Positions 19,050-26,614 of a DNA stretch of 64,000 nucleotides are shown one piece after another; the stretch's first letter is position 1; every line of letters starts with the position of its first letter. This stretch comes from Helicobacter sp. 12S02232-10 (GTDB taxonomy: Bacteria > Campylobacterota > Campylobacteria > Campylobacterales > Helicobacteraceae). Below the pieces are notes generated by a model. It was not told the DNA's origin. It did no database searches and worked only from the letters and a program-made list of their open reading frames with translations. The translations under genes were made by a program, and so were the position numbers. The DNA is taken from assembly GCF_002272895.1 (NCBI RefSeq), contig NZ_MLAQ01000001.1, positions 241,799 to 305,798 of the forward strand. Reading direction: 5' to 3'.

Positions 19050-20207
19050 TTAGCTCCTGATAGAAACATATGCTTTCTGCTTTTCAAAAGAATATTTTTC
19101 AAGCGCTTTTTCCAATTCATTTTGATACTCTTTAGCAACCTGCAAAAATTCCTTTTTGTCCTTGCCTCTAAGTTCGCTTTTTGTTGTACGAATACTTCCT
19201 AAAGGATCAATCGGGCGATTGTTTTTATATACCCCAAAATGCAAATGAGGTCCAGTACTTATACCTGTGCTTCCCACTTTGCCGATTATCTGTCCTTTTT
19301 TTACATATACGCCATTTCTAATTCCTTTTGCAAAAGCACTCATATGGGCATAAAGAGTCTTCAATCCATTTCCGTGATTGATTTCAACCGTCTTTCCATA
19401 CCCTCCCTTAACTCCTGCATATACAACCCGTCCATCAGCAGCAGCACGAATGGAAGTCCCCACCCTTGCAGCATAATCAACTCCATAATGAGGGCGGATA
19501 ATTTTTAAAATAGGATGAACCCTTCCATAAGAAAATCTTGAGGAAATTCTAGTGTATTGAACCGGAAGTTCAAGTAAAAATCCCGCAACTTCTTTAGCAT
19601 TCTTATCATAGTATCTGCCGTTTTTATAAGCAAAAATATAATTTGGCTTTTTATTTGTCTCAATCACTGCTGCTTTAATATCAGGAGTGCCAAAAGGTTT
19701 TCCTAATCGATATTTTCTAGTATAAATGATTGCAAGCCTATCATCTTTGATTACAAATTTTTTAAAATTGATACTTTTTTTATAGGCATTTATAAACTCA
19801 TTTGCAAGATTAACATCTTGAGTCGCATCTACAATGTCTTGATAAGGAGATTTCTGCACTGCTAGAGCCAAAATCTTTTCAGTCGAAAAGGAAATGATAG
19901 GAATAAAATCCATCCTATATTCCCCATTTTCCTTATAGATATGGATTTGAACGTCTTCGCTGATAGGGATGAGGGCTTGGAGCAAATCATCGTTATCATC
20001 TCTTAAAGTATAATAAGAAATACCAGCATAAATCTCTGCAGTCAGTTCTTTATCTTGAGAGGAGAGATTATAATAAAGCTTTAAGGGTATGCTGTTTTGT
20101 TCAAAAAAAGTAAGTAACGTCGAACCTTTATCCCATAAAAGTCTTTCTCCAACAGCTCCAAAACTTAAAGAGAGAAATAAAAAACATAACAGCAAAACCT
20201 TCTTCAT
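19050..20207 (-). CDS. csd3: M23 metallopeptidase, cell-shape protein Csd3-like
   Basis: A periplasmic peptidoglycan DD-endopeptidase/carboxypeptidase that trims crosslinks and sets helical cell shape in Helicobacter. The 385 residues have a signal peptide (1-17), a long N-terminal inhibitory/regulatory region, and a C-terminal LytM domain. The Zn ligands are in HYGVDYA (about 238-242) and the HLHFG motif (about 320-324), with YAHMSAF between. It heads the operon csd3-NUDIX-pgbA-glcD, divergent from a small membrane-protein gene. Gene order is the same as I recall around H. pylori HP0506. Confidence 0.92.
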   Translation of the reverse strand: MKKVLLLCFLFLSLSFGAVGERLLWDKGSTLLTFFEQNSIPLKLYYNLSSQDKELTAEIYAGISYYTLRDDNDDLLQALIPISEDVQIHIYKENGEYRMDFIPIISFSTEKILALAVQKSPYQDIVDATQDVNLANEFINAYKKSINFKKFVIKDDRLAIIYTRKYRLGKPFGTPDIKAAVIETNKKPNYIFAYKNGRYYDKNAKEVAGFLLELPVQYTRISSRFSYGRVHPILKIIRPHYGVDYAARVGTSIRAAADGRVVYAGVKGGYGKTVEINHGNGLKTLYAHMSAFAKGIRNGVYVKKGQIIGKVGSTGISTGPHLHFGVYKNNRPIDPLGSIRTTKSELRGKDKKEFLQVAKEYQNELEKALEKYSFEKQKAYVSIRS

Positions 20208-20338
20208 TGAAAACCTTAAAATCTATAATGTAAAAGCGAAATTATATATCATTTTAACAAATATCTCCCGAAAGCCAAAAACAAGTCAAGATTTGGTATC
20301 ATTTGTACTAGCTTGAAATAATTAAAAGGTGAATTGAG

Positions 20339-20548
20339 ATGGACTTTAAAAAATTCGATCTAAAAACGTGGCTTTTTCCTACTATTTGTTTTTTTCTCTT
20401 TTGTTATGGAATGGCATTTATTATTATCTATACCTATGCATCAAATACTGATGTATCACTTTTTGGAAATGTTAAGACACCAGCAGGAACAACTGATGCT
20501 GTAAAATTTAGAGAAGAAATGATGAAACAAATTAAAAAAATTAACTAA
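20339..20548 (+). CDS. Small single-TM membrane protein, unknown function
   Basis: 69 residues: a short cytoplasmic N-terminus (MDFKKFDLKTW), one strong hydrophobic helix (about 11-34, LFPTICFFLFCYGMAFIIIY) and a charged C-terminal tail (REEMMKQIKKIN). AAGGTG precedes the ATG by about ten bases. I do not recognise the family. It lies directly upstream of flgM, and its stop codon overlaps the flgM sigma28 promoter. The short tail and single anchor resemble assembly factors of respiratory or secretion complexes, but that is only a resemblance. Confidence 0.65.
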   Translation: MDFKKFDLKTWLFPTICFFLFCYGMAFIIIYTYASNTDVSLFGNVKTPAGTTDAVKFREEMMKQIKKIN

Positions 20549-20572
20549 AATATTTATAGTGTGTGTCGATAT
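20546..20572 (+). promoter_or_regulatory. Sigma28 (FliA) promoter of flgM-flgN-flgK
   Basis: TAAAATAT (20546-20553), an 11-base spacer, and GTCGATAT (20565-20572) match the FliA consensus TAAA...N..GCCGATAA. The -35 element overlaps the TAA stop of the preceding small gene. Start expected near 20580, 40 nt upstream of the flgM ATG. Confidence 0.75.
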
Positions 20573-20618
20573 TAGTTCATATCTTAATTAGGAATAATTA
20601 TAAGGAGATTTTATAAAA

Positions 20619-20819
20619 ATGATCAATCCAATAGGAACACTCAATACTGCTTTGATAGCAAACGAAAATAAAAAGTCCTCAGAAAATATCAAGCCTCAAG
20701 AAGCGAAGGAAATCACAGATAAAATCGCTCAAATCAGAGAGTTGATTAAAAATGATGCTTATCAGGTCAATGTTCAAAAAACTTCTGAAAAGATGGCACT
20801 GAATTTGCTTAACCTGTAA
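20619..20819 (+). CDS. flgM: Anti-sigma28 factor FlgM
   Basis: 66 residues, close to the short H. pylori FlgM. The N-terminal MINPIGTLN is followed by a disordered stretch, and a C-terminal amphipathic pair of helices (IAQIRELIKNDAYQVNVQK and EKMALNLLNL) matches the sigma28-binding region. It holds FliA inactive until the hook is complete. The gene lacks the extended N-terminus of enterobacterial FlgM, as in other Helicobacter. It is preceded by a sigma28 promoter, giving a negative feedback loop, and followed by the flgN-like gene after 68 bp. Confidence 0.88.
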   Translation: MINPIGTLNTALIANENKKSSENIKPQEAKEITDKIAQIRELIKNDAYQVNVQKTSEKMALNLLNL

Positions 20820-20887
20820 ATATGGGTGAATTTTCCGAATTATAAAAGCAAGGAATATTCAGCTTAAAATATTTTAGGATTAAGCTT

Positions 20888-21316
20888 ATGTTGCACAATT
20901 ATTTAAAAGGCGCCGTATTTGATCTTGACTCATTAATTGAGCTGACCCAAGCTGACATAAATGATATCAAGATCGCCAATCACGAGAATATTTTCCAGCG
21001 CAATTTTAAAAAACAAGAACTTATCAAATCTTTTGAAAATAAAAAAAATCTTATTGACCAAGAAATAATCCGTCTTAAAAACAAATTTCCAGACAAGAGT
21101 TTGGGCGAACTTATGGATGAGCAATCAAGTGAGCTTTTAGGAGAAATGAAAAAAAATCTTCAAGATCTCAAAGAATTAAATGCAAGCTATGCCAGAATTG
21201 TCTTTGCGGTATCAGAATTTTATTCGTCTTTGATTCAAAAAATCATTCCTCACGAAATCTGCGATTACAAAGGAAATAGAACACCTGAGAGCAGTTTTTT
21301 AAAAATTCAAGCTTAG
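20888..21316 (+). CDS. FlgN-like flagellar export chaperone
   Basis: 142 residues, almost entirely helical and charged, with a heptad-like pattern (KNKFPDKSLGELMDEQSSE; EMKKNLQDLKELNASYARIV) and a C-terminal amphipathic segment. In other bacteria FlgN is the chaperone for the hook-filament junction proteins FlgK and FlgL, and flgN genes commonly sit between flgM and flgK. That context, the size and the helical make-up support the call; primary sequence similarity to enteric FlgN is not obvious. It ends 9 bp before flgK with AGGAG in the gap. Confidence 0.7.
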   Translation: MLHNYLKGAVFDLDSLIELTQADINDIKIANHENIFQRNFKKQELIKSFENKKNLIDQEIIRLKNKFPDKSLGELMDEQSSELLGEMKKNLQDLKELNASYARIVFAVSEFYSSLIQKIIPHEICDYKGNRTPESSFLKIQA

Positions 21317-21325
21317 GAGCGACAT

Positions 21326-23146
21326 ATGGGCGGTATTTTATCCTCACTCAACACTTCCTATACGGGACTTCAAGCACACCAGCTTATGGTTGATGTAACA
21401 GGAAATAACATTTCAAATGCAAGCGATGAGTTCTACAGCAGGCAAAGAGTTATTGCTAAGCCTGAAAAACCCATCTCCTATCAAGACAAAAATATAGGCA
21501 GAGGCGTAGAAGTCGAATCCATTCAGAGAATTCACAATGAATTTGTTTTTTCAAGATATTCCAAAGCAGCCCAAGAAAATGAATTTTATGATACCGAATT
21601 TGCCAATCTCAGAGAAGCCTCCGCTTATTTCCCAGATGTCGATGGAGTAGGCATTTACAACGATCTTGAACAATATTTCAACGCTTGGAAAGATTTAGCA
21701 AAAAATCCTAAAGATCCTGCACAAAAACAAGTTTTGGCAAAAAATACGGAAGTTCTTGTAAATAATATTAGAGACACCCGAAGCAAATTGAGTACCTTGC
21801 AACAAAAAGCAAGTGAGGAACTTAAAAGCACAATCAAAGAAGTCAATAACTTAGGCTCTCAAATCGCAAAAATCAACCAGCGATTAAAAGAGATGGAAGA
21901 TGCCAAGATTCTTAAACAAGCCAATGAACTTCGAGATAGAAGAGACCAACTCGAATTTCATTTAAAAGAGCTTATAGGTGGAAACGTATCAAAAAGCAAT
22001 ATTAAAACGAATTCTTTGAACGATAAAAAAGTTGCCGATTTTGATGATGGCTATGTCTTAAACATTGCTCACGGGTTTAATATTGTCGATGGAACTATTT
22101 TTCATCCATTAGTCATTGAAAATCAAAACAATTCCGAATATTTGAATAGAATTTATTTTCGTGGTTACGATTTTAAAGATGTCGATATTACTGACAAGCT
22201 CGATCAAGGAAAAACGGGTGCTTTAATCGGTTTGTATAACAGCGGTTATGATGGGACTAAAACTGGCAAACTTCAAAATTATATCAACCTTTTGGATTCA
22301 TTTGCAAAAGGCTTTATTGAAGCAAATAATGCTATCTATGCTCAAAGTGCAAGCCACGAGATTGAAAGTACCCAACTAGAATTTGAAAATGATGAAGCCT
22401 TAAAAGATACCAATTATAACATCAAGAACGGCACTATTGATCTGATTGCCTATAACACCGACGGAAAAGAAATCGCAAAAAAAACCATCAAAATCAACGA
22501 TATCACCACGATGAAAGATATTGTAAATGCCATTAATGCAAATACTGATGATAATAAGGACAATAACGCAACAAATGATTTTGACGATTATTTTCAAGCC
22601 TATTTTGATAATGATTCCAAAAAATTTTACATTCAGGCAAAAGAACCTTCAAAAGGATTTTATGTTTCCCTCAAAGACAATGGAACGAATTTTACGGGCG
22701 CTTTAGGTCTAAATGCGTTCTTTGAAGGCAATAATGCCCAAAATATACGCCTAAGCACAAAATATAAAAACGATCCTACCTATATCAGACCTTGGCTCGC
22801 ACCTATCAGTGGGAATTTTGACGTTGCCAATATGATGCAACAACTCCAATATGAAAAAGTTGATTTTTACAATAATAAGTTCAATATCCAGCAGATGAAA
22901 CTCAGTGAATTTTATCAATATGTTTCGGGAAAAGTTGCAACAGATACTGAAAAATCCCAACAAACTCTTGATACCAAAAAATCCGTTTTTGAAGCCATCA
23001 AAAAAGAATATTTAGCAATATCTCAAGTCAGTATTGATGAAGAAATGGTCAATCTAATCAAATTTCAAGGCGGATATGCTGCAAATGCGAAAGTAATCAC
23101 AGCTATTGATAGAATGATAGACACTCTTTTGAGCATCAAACAGTGA
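21326..23146 (+). CDS. flgK: Flagellar hook-associated protein 1 FlgK
   Basis: Junction protein between hook and filament, 606 residues, the same length as I recall for H. pylori FlgK. The N-terminus (LSSLNTSYTGLQAHQLMVD, VTGNNISNAS) and C-terminus (EEMVNLIKFQGGYAANAKVI, DRMIDTLLSI) are the conserved axial-protein coiled-coil regions. The middle (about 340-500) is variable and Asp/Asn-rich. A perfect ribosome site AGGAG lies upstream. The stop codon overlaps the next start (GTGA). Expressed with flgM and flgN from the sigma28 promoter. Confidence 0.95.
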   Translation: MGGILSSLNTSYTGLQAHQLMVDVTGNNISNASDEFYSRQRVIAKPEKPISYQDKNIGRGVEVESIQRIHNEFVFSRYSKAAQENEFYDTEFANLREASAYFPDVDGVGIYNDLEQYFNAWKDLAKNPKDPAQKQVLAKNTEVLVNNIRDTRSKLSTLQQKASEELKSTIKEVNNLGSQIAKINQRLKEMEDAKILKQANELRDRRDQLEFHLKELIGGNVSKSNIKTNSLNDKKVADFDDGYVLNIAHGFNIVDGTIFHPLVIENQNNSEYLNRIYFRGYDFKDVDITDKLDQGKTGALIGLYNSGYDGTKTGKLQNYINLLDSFAKGFIEANNAIYAQSASHEIESTQLEFENDEALKDTNYNIKNGTIDLIAYNTDGKEIAKKTIKINDITTMKDIVNAINANTDDNKDNNATNDFDDYFQAYFDNDSKKFYIQAKEPSKGFYVSLKDNGTNFTGALGLNAFFEGNNAQNIRLSTKYKNDPTYIRPWLAPISGNFDVANMMQQLQYEKVDFYNNKFNIQQMKLSEFYQYVSGKVATDTEKSQQTLDTKKSVFEAIKKEYLAISQVSIDEEMVNLIKFQGGYAANAKVITAIDRMIDTLLSIKQ

Positions 23147-23946
23147 TACAAAACCTTAAAGAATTTCTAGACAAACACTATGCATTAAAAAATCACCCTT
23201 TTGAAATCACTGAAGAGAAACCCGATCCACTTTTGGTATTAAAAAAATATCAGCACGACGAACTTTTTGAAGAAATTGCCCTCATTTGTGCTTTGTTATC
23301 CTATGGCAATGCAAAACAAATCGTACTCTTGCTCAAAAAACTCGATTTTTCGCTTTTAAAATCATCTGTAAGTCAAATTCAAAAGGCAGATTTTCCCCTT
23401 TATCGCTTCCAAACTTCAAAGGATATTCAAAATCTTTTTATCGCCATCCATCAAATCATTCAAACCAAAAGAATTAGAGATTTAATTTTTCAAGGTTATG
23501 CTCAAAACAATAGTGTGATAGAAGGTATCCACTTTGCTATGCAAACTATTTATGAAACGCTTGAAAATTTTTGTTCCAAAACTAATGGATTAAATTTTTT
23601 GATAGGAAAAATCAATAAAAACCCTAAAGGTAGCTCGCCTTTAAAACGTTGGAATATGTATTTGAGATGGATGGTTAGAAAAGATTATCTAGATTTTGGC
23701 AATTGGAGTGGGCAAATTGAAAAATCAAAATTGATTCTACCTTTAGATACCCACACTTTTCGAACTTGTCAAAGTCTGAAAATTCTCAAAAGAAAGACTT
23801 ATGATTTACACTCTGCAATCCTTGCAACGCAGTCGCTAAAAAAATTTGATCCGACAGATCCGATTAAATATGATTTTGCTCTTTATCGAATCGGGCAACA
23901 AAAAATTGGGATAAAAACTCAAATTTTGGAACAAAACCCGTCTTAA
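23143..23946 (+). CDS. TIGR02757/DUF2400 family protein
   Basis: 267 residues, starting with GTG overlapping the flgK stop by 4 bp. The family is recognised from ICALLSYGNAKQIV, GSSPLKRWNMYLRWMVRKD, ILPLDTHTFRTCQSLKIL and the C-terminal FDPTDPIKYDFALYRIG. It resembles a helical HhH-GPD (DNA glycosylase-like) fold, with the conserved PLDTHT segment at the catalytic-site position; biochemical function is unknown to me. Coupling to flgK is probably incidental, as the family is not tied to flagella elsewhere. Confidence 0.85.
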   Translation: MIQNLKEFLDKHYALKNHPFEITEEKPDPLLVLKKYQHDELFEEIALICALLSYGNAKQIVLLLKKLDFSLLKSSVSQIQKADFPLYRFQTSKDIQNLFIAIHQIIQTKRIRDLIFQGYAQNNSVIEGIHFAMQTIYETLENFCSKTNGLNFLIGKINKNPKGSSPLKRWNMYLRWMVRKDYLDFGNWSGQIEKSKLILPLDTHTFRTCQSLKILKRKTYDLHSAILATQSLKKFDPTDPIKYDFALYRIGQQKIGIKTQILEQNPS

Positions 23947-23983
23947 ACAAATAAAACTTAAGTTAGTTTTAGAAATATTTAAG

Positions 23984-23989
23984 TATAAT
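23984..23989 (+). promoter_or_regulatory. -10 element of rpmB
   Basis: TATAAT, 34 bp upstream of the rpmB ATG, in a T-rich setting typical of Campylobacterota sigma70 promoters; no clear -35. Confidence 0.6.
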
Positions 23990-24022
23990 TCCAAATTCAT
24001 ATAATTTTAAAAAGGCAATATT

Positions 24023-24211
24023 ATGGCAAGAAAATGTTTTATCACAGGCAAAGGTCCAATGGTAGGGAATAACGTAAGCCACGCAAACAATAAAAACAAA
24101 AAAAGATCTCTCCCTAACCTTAGAAGTATTAAAATCAAGCTTGAAGATGGTTCTTCAATGAAAATAAAAGTAGCAGCTTCCACGCTTAGAACTATGAAGA
24201 AAAAATCTTAA
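24023..24211 (+). CDS. rpmB: 50S ribosomal protein L28
   Basis: 62-residue ribosomal protein, recognised by [24 protein letters not shown] and the basic tail ending RTMKKKS (signature at residues 1-24). Normal length for the short Campylobacterota L28. It is followed after 18 bp by the potassium channel gene; H. pylori has the same pair as I recall. Confidence 0.97.
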   Translation: MARKCFITGKGPMVGNNVSHANNKNKKRSLPNLRSIKIKLEDGSSMKIKVAASTLRTMKKKS

Positions 24212-24229
24212 GACTGGGGCAAAAATGCC

Positions 24230-25357
24230 TTGCTTAAAAAAATAAGAAAAATCATCCATTGGGGAACGAATTCAAAGCCCGATATTGATCTGAGACCCGA
24301 GCTGTATGAACAGCTCAAAGCTTTCAGACTTCCTTTTATCCTTATCCAAATTTTTATTTTGATTGGAACTTTAGGTTATCTTGCTTTAGAAAACTATAGT
24401 CTTATCCAAGCATTCTTTCAAGCCTCTTACACTTTCACAAACACCGGTTTTGGAGCTCTTAATGAAAAAGACTTTGGACCTGTGGCAATTCTTTTTACTG
24501 CACTTTTAATGTTTTGTGGAGCAGGAGTCATCACTTTTAGTGTGGCTTTCATCATCAGTATTATCAACAATGGAACTCTTACAAGACTCATCAAGGAGAA
24601 AAAAATGGTCAATAAAATAGCAAGATTACGAAACCATTATGTTATCTGTTATCAGAATGAATACACCATCGAACTCAGTAAGCAATTTCGAGACGCCCAA
24701 ATTCCTTTCGTTGTGGTCGACAATAATCCAAATTTTGAAAAAGAAGCCATTAAATATAAATATCCTTATTACATTATTGGGGATCCTCATACTAATATTG
24801 CAATGCTAAAAACTCATCTTTCAAGTGCCAAAGGCATTGTCACTTTTTCAAAAACTCCTTCTGATAATATTGCGCTTATCGTTTCAGCACGGCTTTTTGA
24901 AAAAGAACTCAATCGAAAGCCTTACTATATTATTTCAAGCGCAGATACTGAAGAAGATGTGGAAAAACTAAAAAAACTAGGCTCTGATAATGTTGTTTCA
25001 CCTACAAAATTAATGGCGCAAAGAATCAGTGCAATGGCAATTCGTCCTGATATGGAAAATCTCTTGGAAAGATTTGTTTATAAAAAAGACACGCCCTTAG
25101 ACCTTGAAGAAGTGATAGTCCCCAAATACAGCTGGTTAGTATTACGAAAACTCAAAGAAGCTCATTTTAGAGAAATCACAAAAATATCCATCATCGGCAT
25201 CACTCAAAAAGATGGAAAATATATTCCAATGCCCGATGGAGATGCTATCATTGCAAGCGAAGCAAAACTCCTAATGATAGGAACATCTAATGGAATTCGA
25301 GAAACCAAACGCTTCATCACAAGAAAACAAAAACCCAAAGAAATGGATTATGTATAA
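24230..25357 (+). CDS. Two-TM potassium channel with RCK (TrkA-N) domain
   Basis: A Kch/MthK-type K+ channel of 375 residues. TM1 (about 33-51), pore helix and selectivity filter TNTGFG (70-75, the GFG variant instead of GYG), TM2 (about 85-113), then a cytoplasmic RCK domain from about 133 (NHYVICYQNEYTIELS, VVVDNNPNFEKEA, YYIIGDPHTNIAML) and a TrkA-C-like end. The start is TTG at 24230 with a poor GGGG ribosome site, as an ATG five bases upstream is out of frame. A strong internal AAGGAG (24593-24598) precedes Met126 by six bases. This would allow separate synthesis of soluble RCK subunits, as in MthK. Confidence 0.9.
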   Translation: MLKKIRKIIHWGTNSKPDIDLRPELYEQLKAFRLPFILIQIFILIGTLGYLALENYSLIQAFFQASYTFTNTGFGALNEKDFGPVAILFTALLMFCGAGVITFSVAFIISIINNGTLTRLIKEKKMVNKIARLRNHYVICYQNEYTIELSKQFRDAQIPFVVVDNNPNFEKEAIKYKYPYYIIGDPHTNIAMLKTHLSSAKGIVTFSKTPSDNIALIVSARLFEKELNRKPYYIISSADTEEDVEKLKKLGSDNVVSPTKLMAQRISAMAIRPDMENLLERFVYKKDTPLDLEEVIVPKYSWLVLRKLKEAHFREITKISIIGITQKDGKYIPMPDGDAIIASEAKLLMIGTSNGIRETKRFITRKQKPKEMDYV

Positions 25358-25366
25358 GGAGTCTTT

Positions 25367-26587
25367 ATGAAAACTTTTGAAATTTTACCCATCAAAGGGG
25401 GCATAAACACTCCAAAGGGATTTTATGCTGATGGTATTAGTGCAGGACTAAAAGGATTTGATTGCGAAAATAAACCAAAGCTTGATATCGCATTTATCTA
25501 TATGGATCCTCCGTGTATCCCGCACGCCATTTTTACTTCTAACAAATTTCAAGCTGCTCCCATCAAGCACTTTAAAAGATATGTAGAAAATCGCCCAAGC
25601 AATTTTGTCTTCATCAATACAAAAAATGCCAATGCACTCACAGGAGAAAAAGGGGTGGAAGATGTAAAAGAAATTCTCAACTCCCTAAAAGTCGATTTTC
25701 CAGTAATTCTTAACCCAATTATGTGCAGTACCGGAACGATTGGAATCAGACTACCCAAGGAAAAAATAATCAAATCTTTTTCAAAAATTGATTTGAATGC
25801 TAAAGAAAATTTTTCGCACACTAGAGCTGCTCAAGCGATTATGACAACCGATCGCTTTCATAAAGAAATTGCCTTAAAAATAGAGCTTTCAAACGGAGAA
25901 ATTTTCCATATCGGAGCAATGGCAAAAGGTGCAGGAATGATCAATCCAAGTTTAGCAACAATGCTTTGCTTTATCACAACAGACGCTTGTGTGCCACAGG
26001 ATGAAGCAAAAAATATTCTTCAAGAATGTGCCCATACCACTTTTAATGCCATTAGCGTAGATGGAGACACTAGCACAAATGACACCATTATGCTTTTTGC
26101 AAATTCTCAGAGTAAGGCATACGATAAAAATGCTTTTAAAGAAGCTCTCAAAATAGTTATGCATAAATTAGCCACCGACATCGTTTCAGATGGAGAAGGT
26201 TCTAATAAACTCGTAGCTTTTGAGGTCAGTGGAGCAAAAAATGAGGCAGAAGCTATCAAAGCTGCCAAAGCCCTCAGTAACTCTCTTTTAGTAAAAACGG
26301 CAATTTTTGGATGCGATCCCAATTGGGGACGTATTGCTTCAACAATCGGATCTTGTGGAATTGAAGCAAATGAAGAAAGCTTGAGGATTTTTATCGGGGA
26401 TATTCTTATTTATGATAGAGGCGAAATTTTATTTGACACAGAAAGCGAAAAAAAGGCCGCTGATGTGATGATGCAAGACTCATTTGCAATTCGATGTGAT
26501 CTAGGGATAGGAAGTGCAAAATTTCGAACTTACGGATGCGATTTAGGGCACCGCTATGTCGAAATCAATTCAGATTACAGAAGCTAA
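25367..26587 (+). CDS. argJ: Bifunctional glutamate N-acetyltransferase / amino-acid acetyltransferase ArgJ
   Basis: Transfers acetyl groups from N-acetylornithine to glutamate in arginine synthesis; bifunctional forms can also use acetyl-CoA. The 406-residue precursor cleaves itself before the nucleophilic threonine in SLATMLCF (Thr198), preceded by the oxyanion-hole [14 protein letters not shown] and the C-terminal [18 protein letters not shown] are further family marks. AAGGAG lies upstream. It follows the channel gene by 9 bp, but no other arg gene is visible here, so the rest of the pathway must be elsewhere or absent. Confidence 0.95.
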   Translation: MKTFEILPIKGGINTPKGFYADGISAGLKGFDCENKPKLDIAFIYMDPPCIPHAIFTSNKFQAAPIKHFKRYVENRPSNFVFINTKNANALTGEKGVEDVKEILNSLKVDFPVILNPIMCSTGTIGIRLPKEKIIKSFSKIDLNAKENFSHTRAAQAIMTTDRFHKEIALKIELSNGEIFHIGAMAKGAGMINPSLATMLCFITTDACVPQDEAKNILQECAHTTFNAISVDGDTSTNDTIMLFANSQSKAYDKNAFKEALKIVMHKLATDIVSDGEGSNKLVAFEVSGAKNEAEAIKAAKALSNSLLVKTAIFGCDPNWGRIASTIGSCGIEANEESLRIFIGDILIYDRGEILFDTESEKKAADVMMQDSFAIRCDLGIGSAKFRTYGCDLGHRYVEINSDYRS

Positions 26588-26614
26588 ATCAAAGCTCATC
26601 AATGAATCTTTGAT
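26586..26614. terminator. Bidirectional hairpin between argJ and flgE
   Basis: AATCAAAG (26586-26593) and CTTTGATT (26607-26614) form a perfect 8-bp stem with a 13-base loop at the junction of two convergent genes. It overlaps both stop regions. No long U-run follows, so efficiency is uncertain. Confidence 0.45.

Noticed and set aside
18999..19202. Plus-strand reading frames opposite csd3 and the NUDIX gene
   Set aside because: Shadows of the real genes; composition follows the opposite-strand codons.
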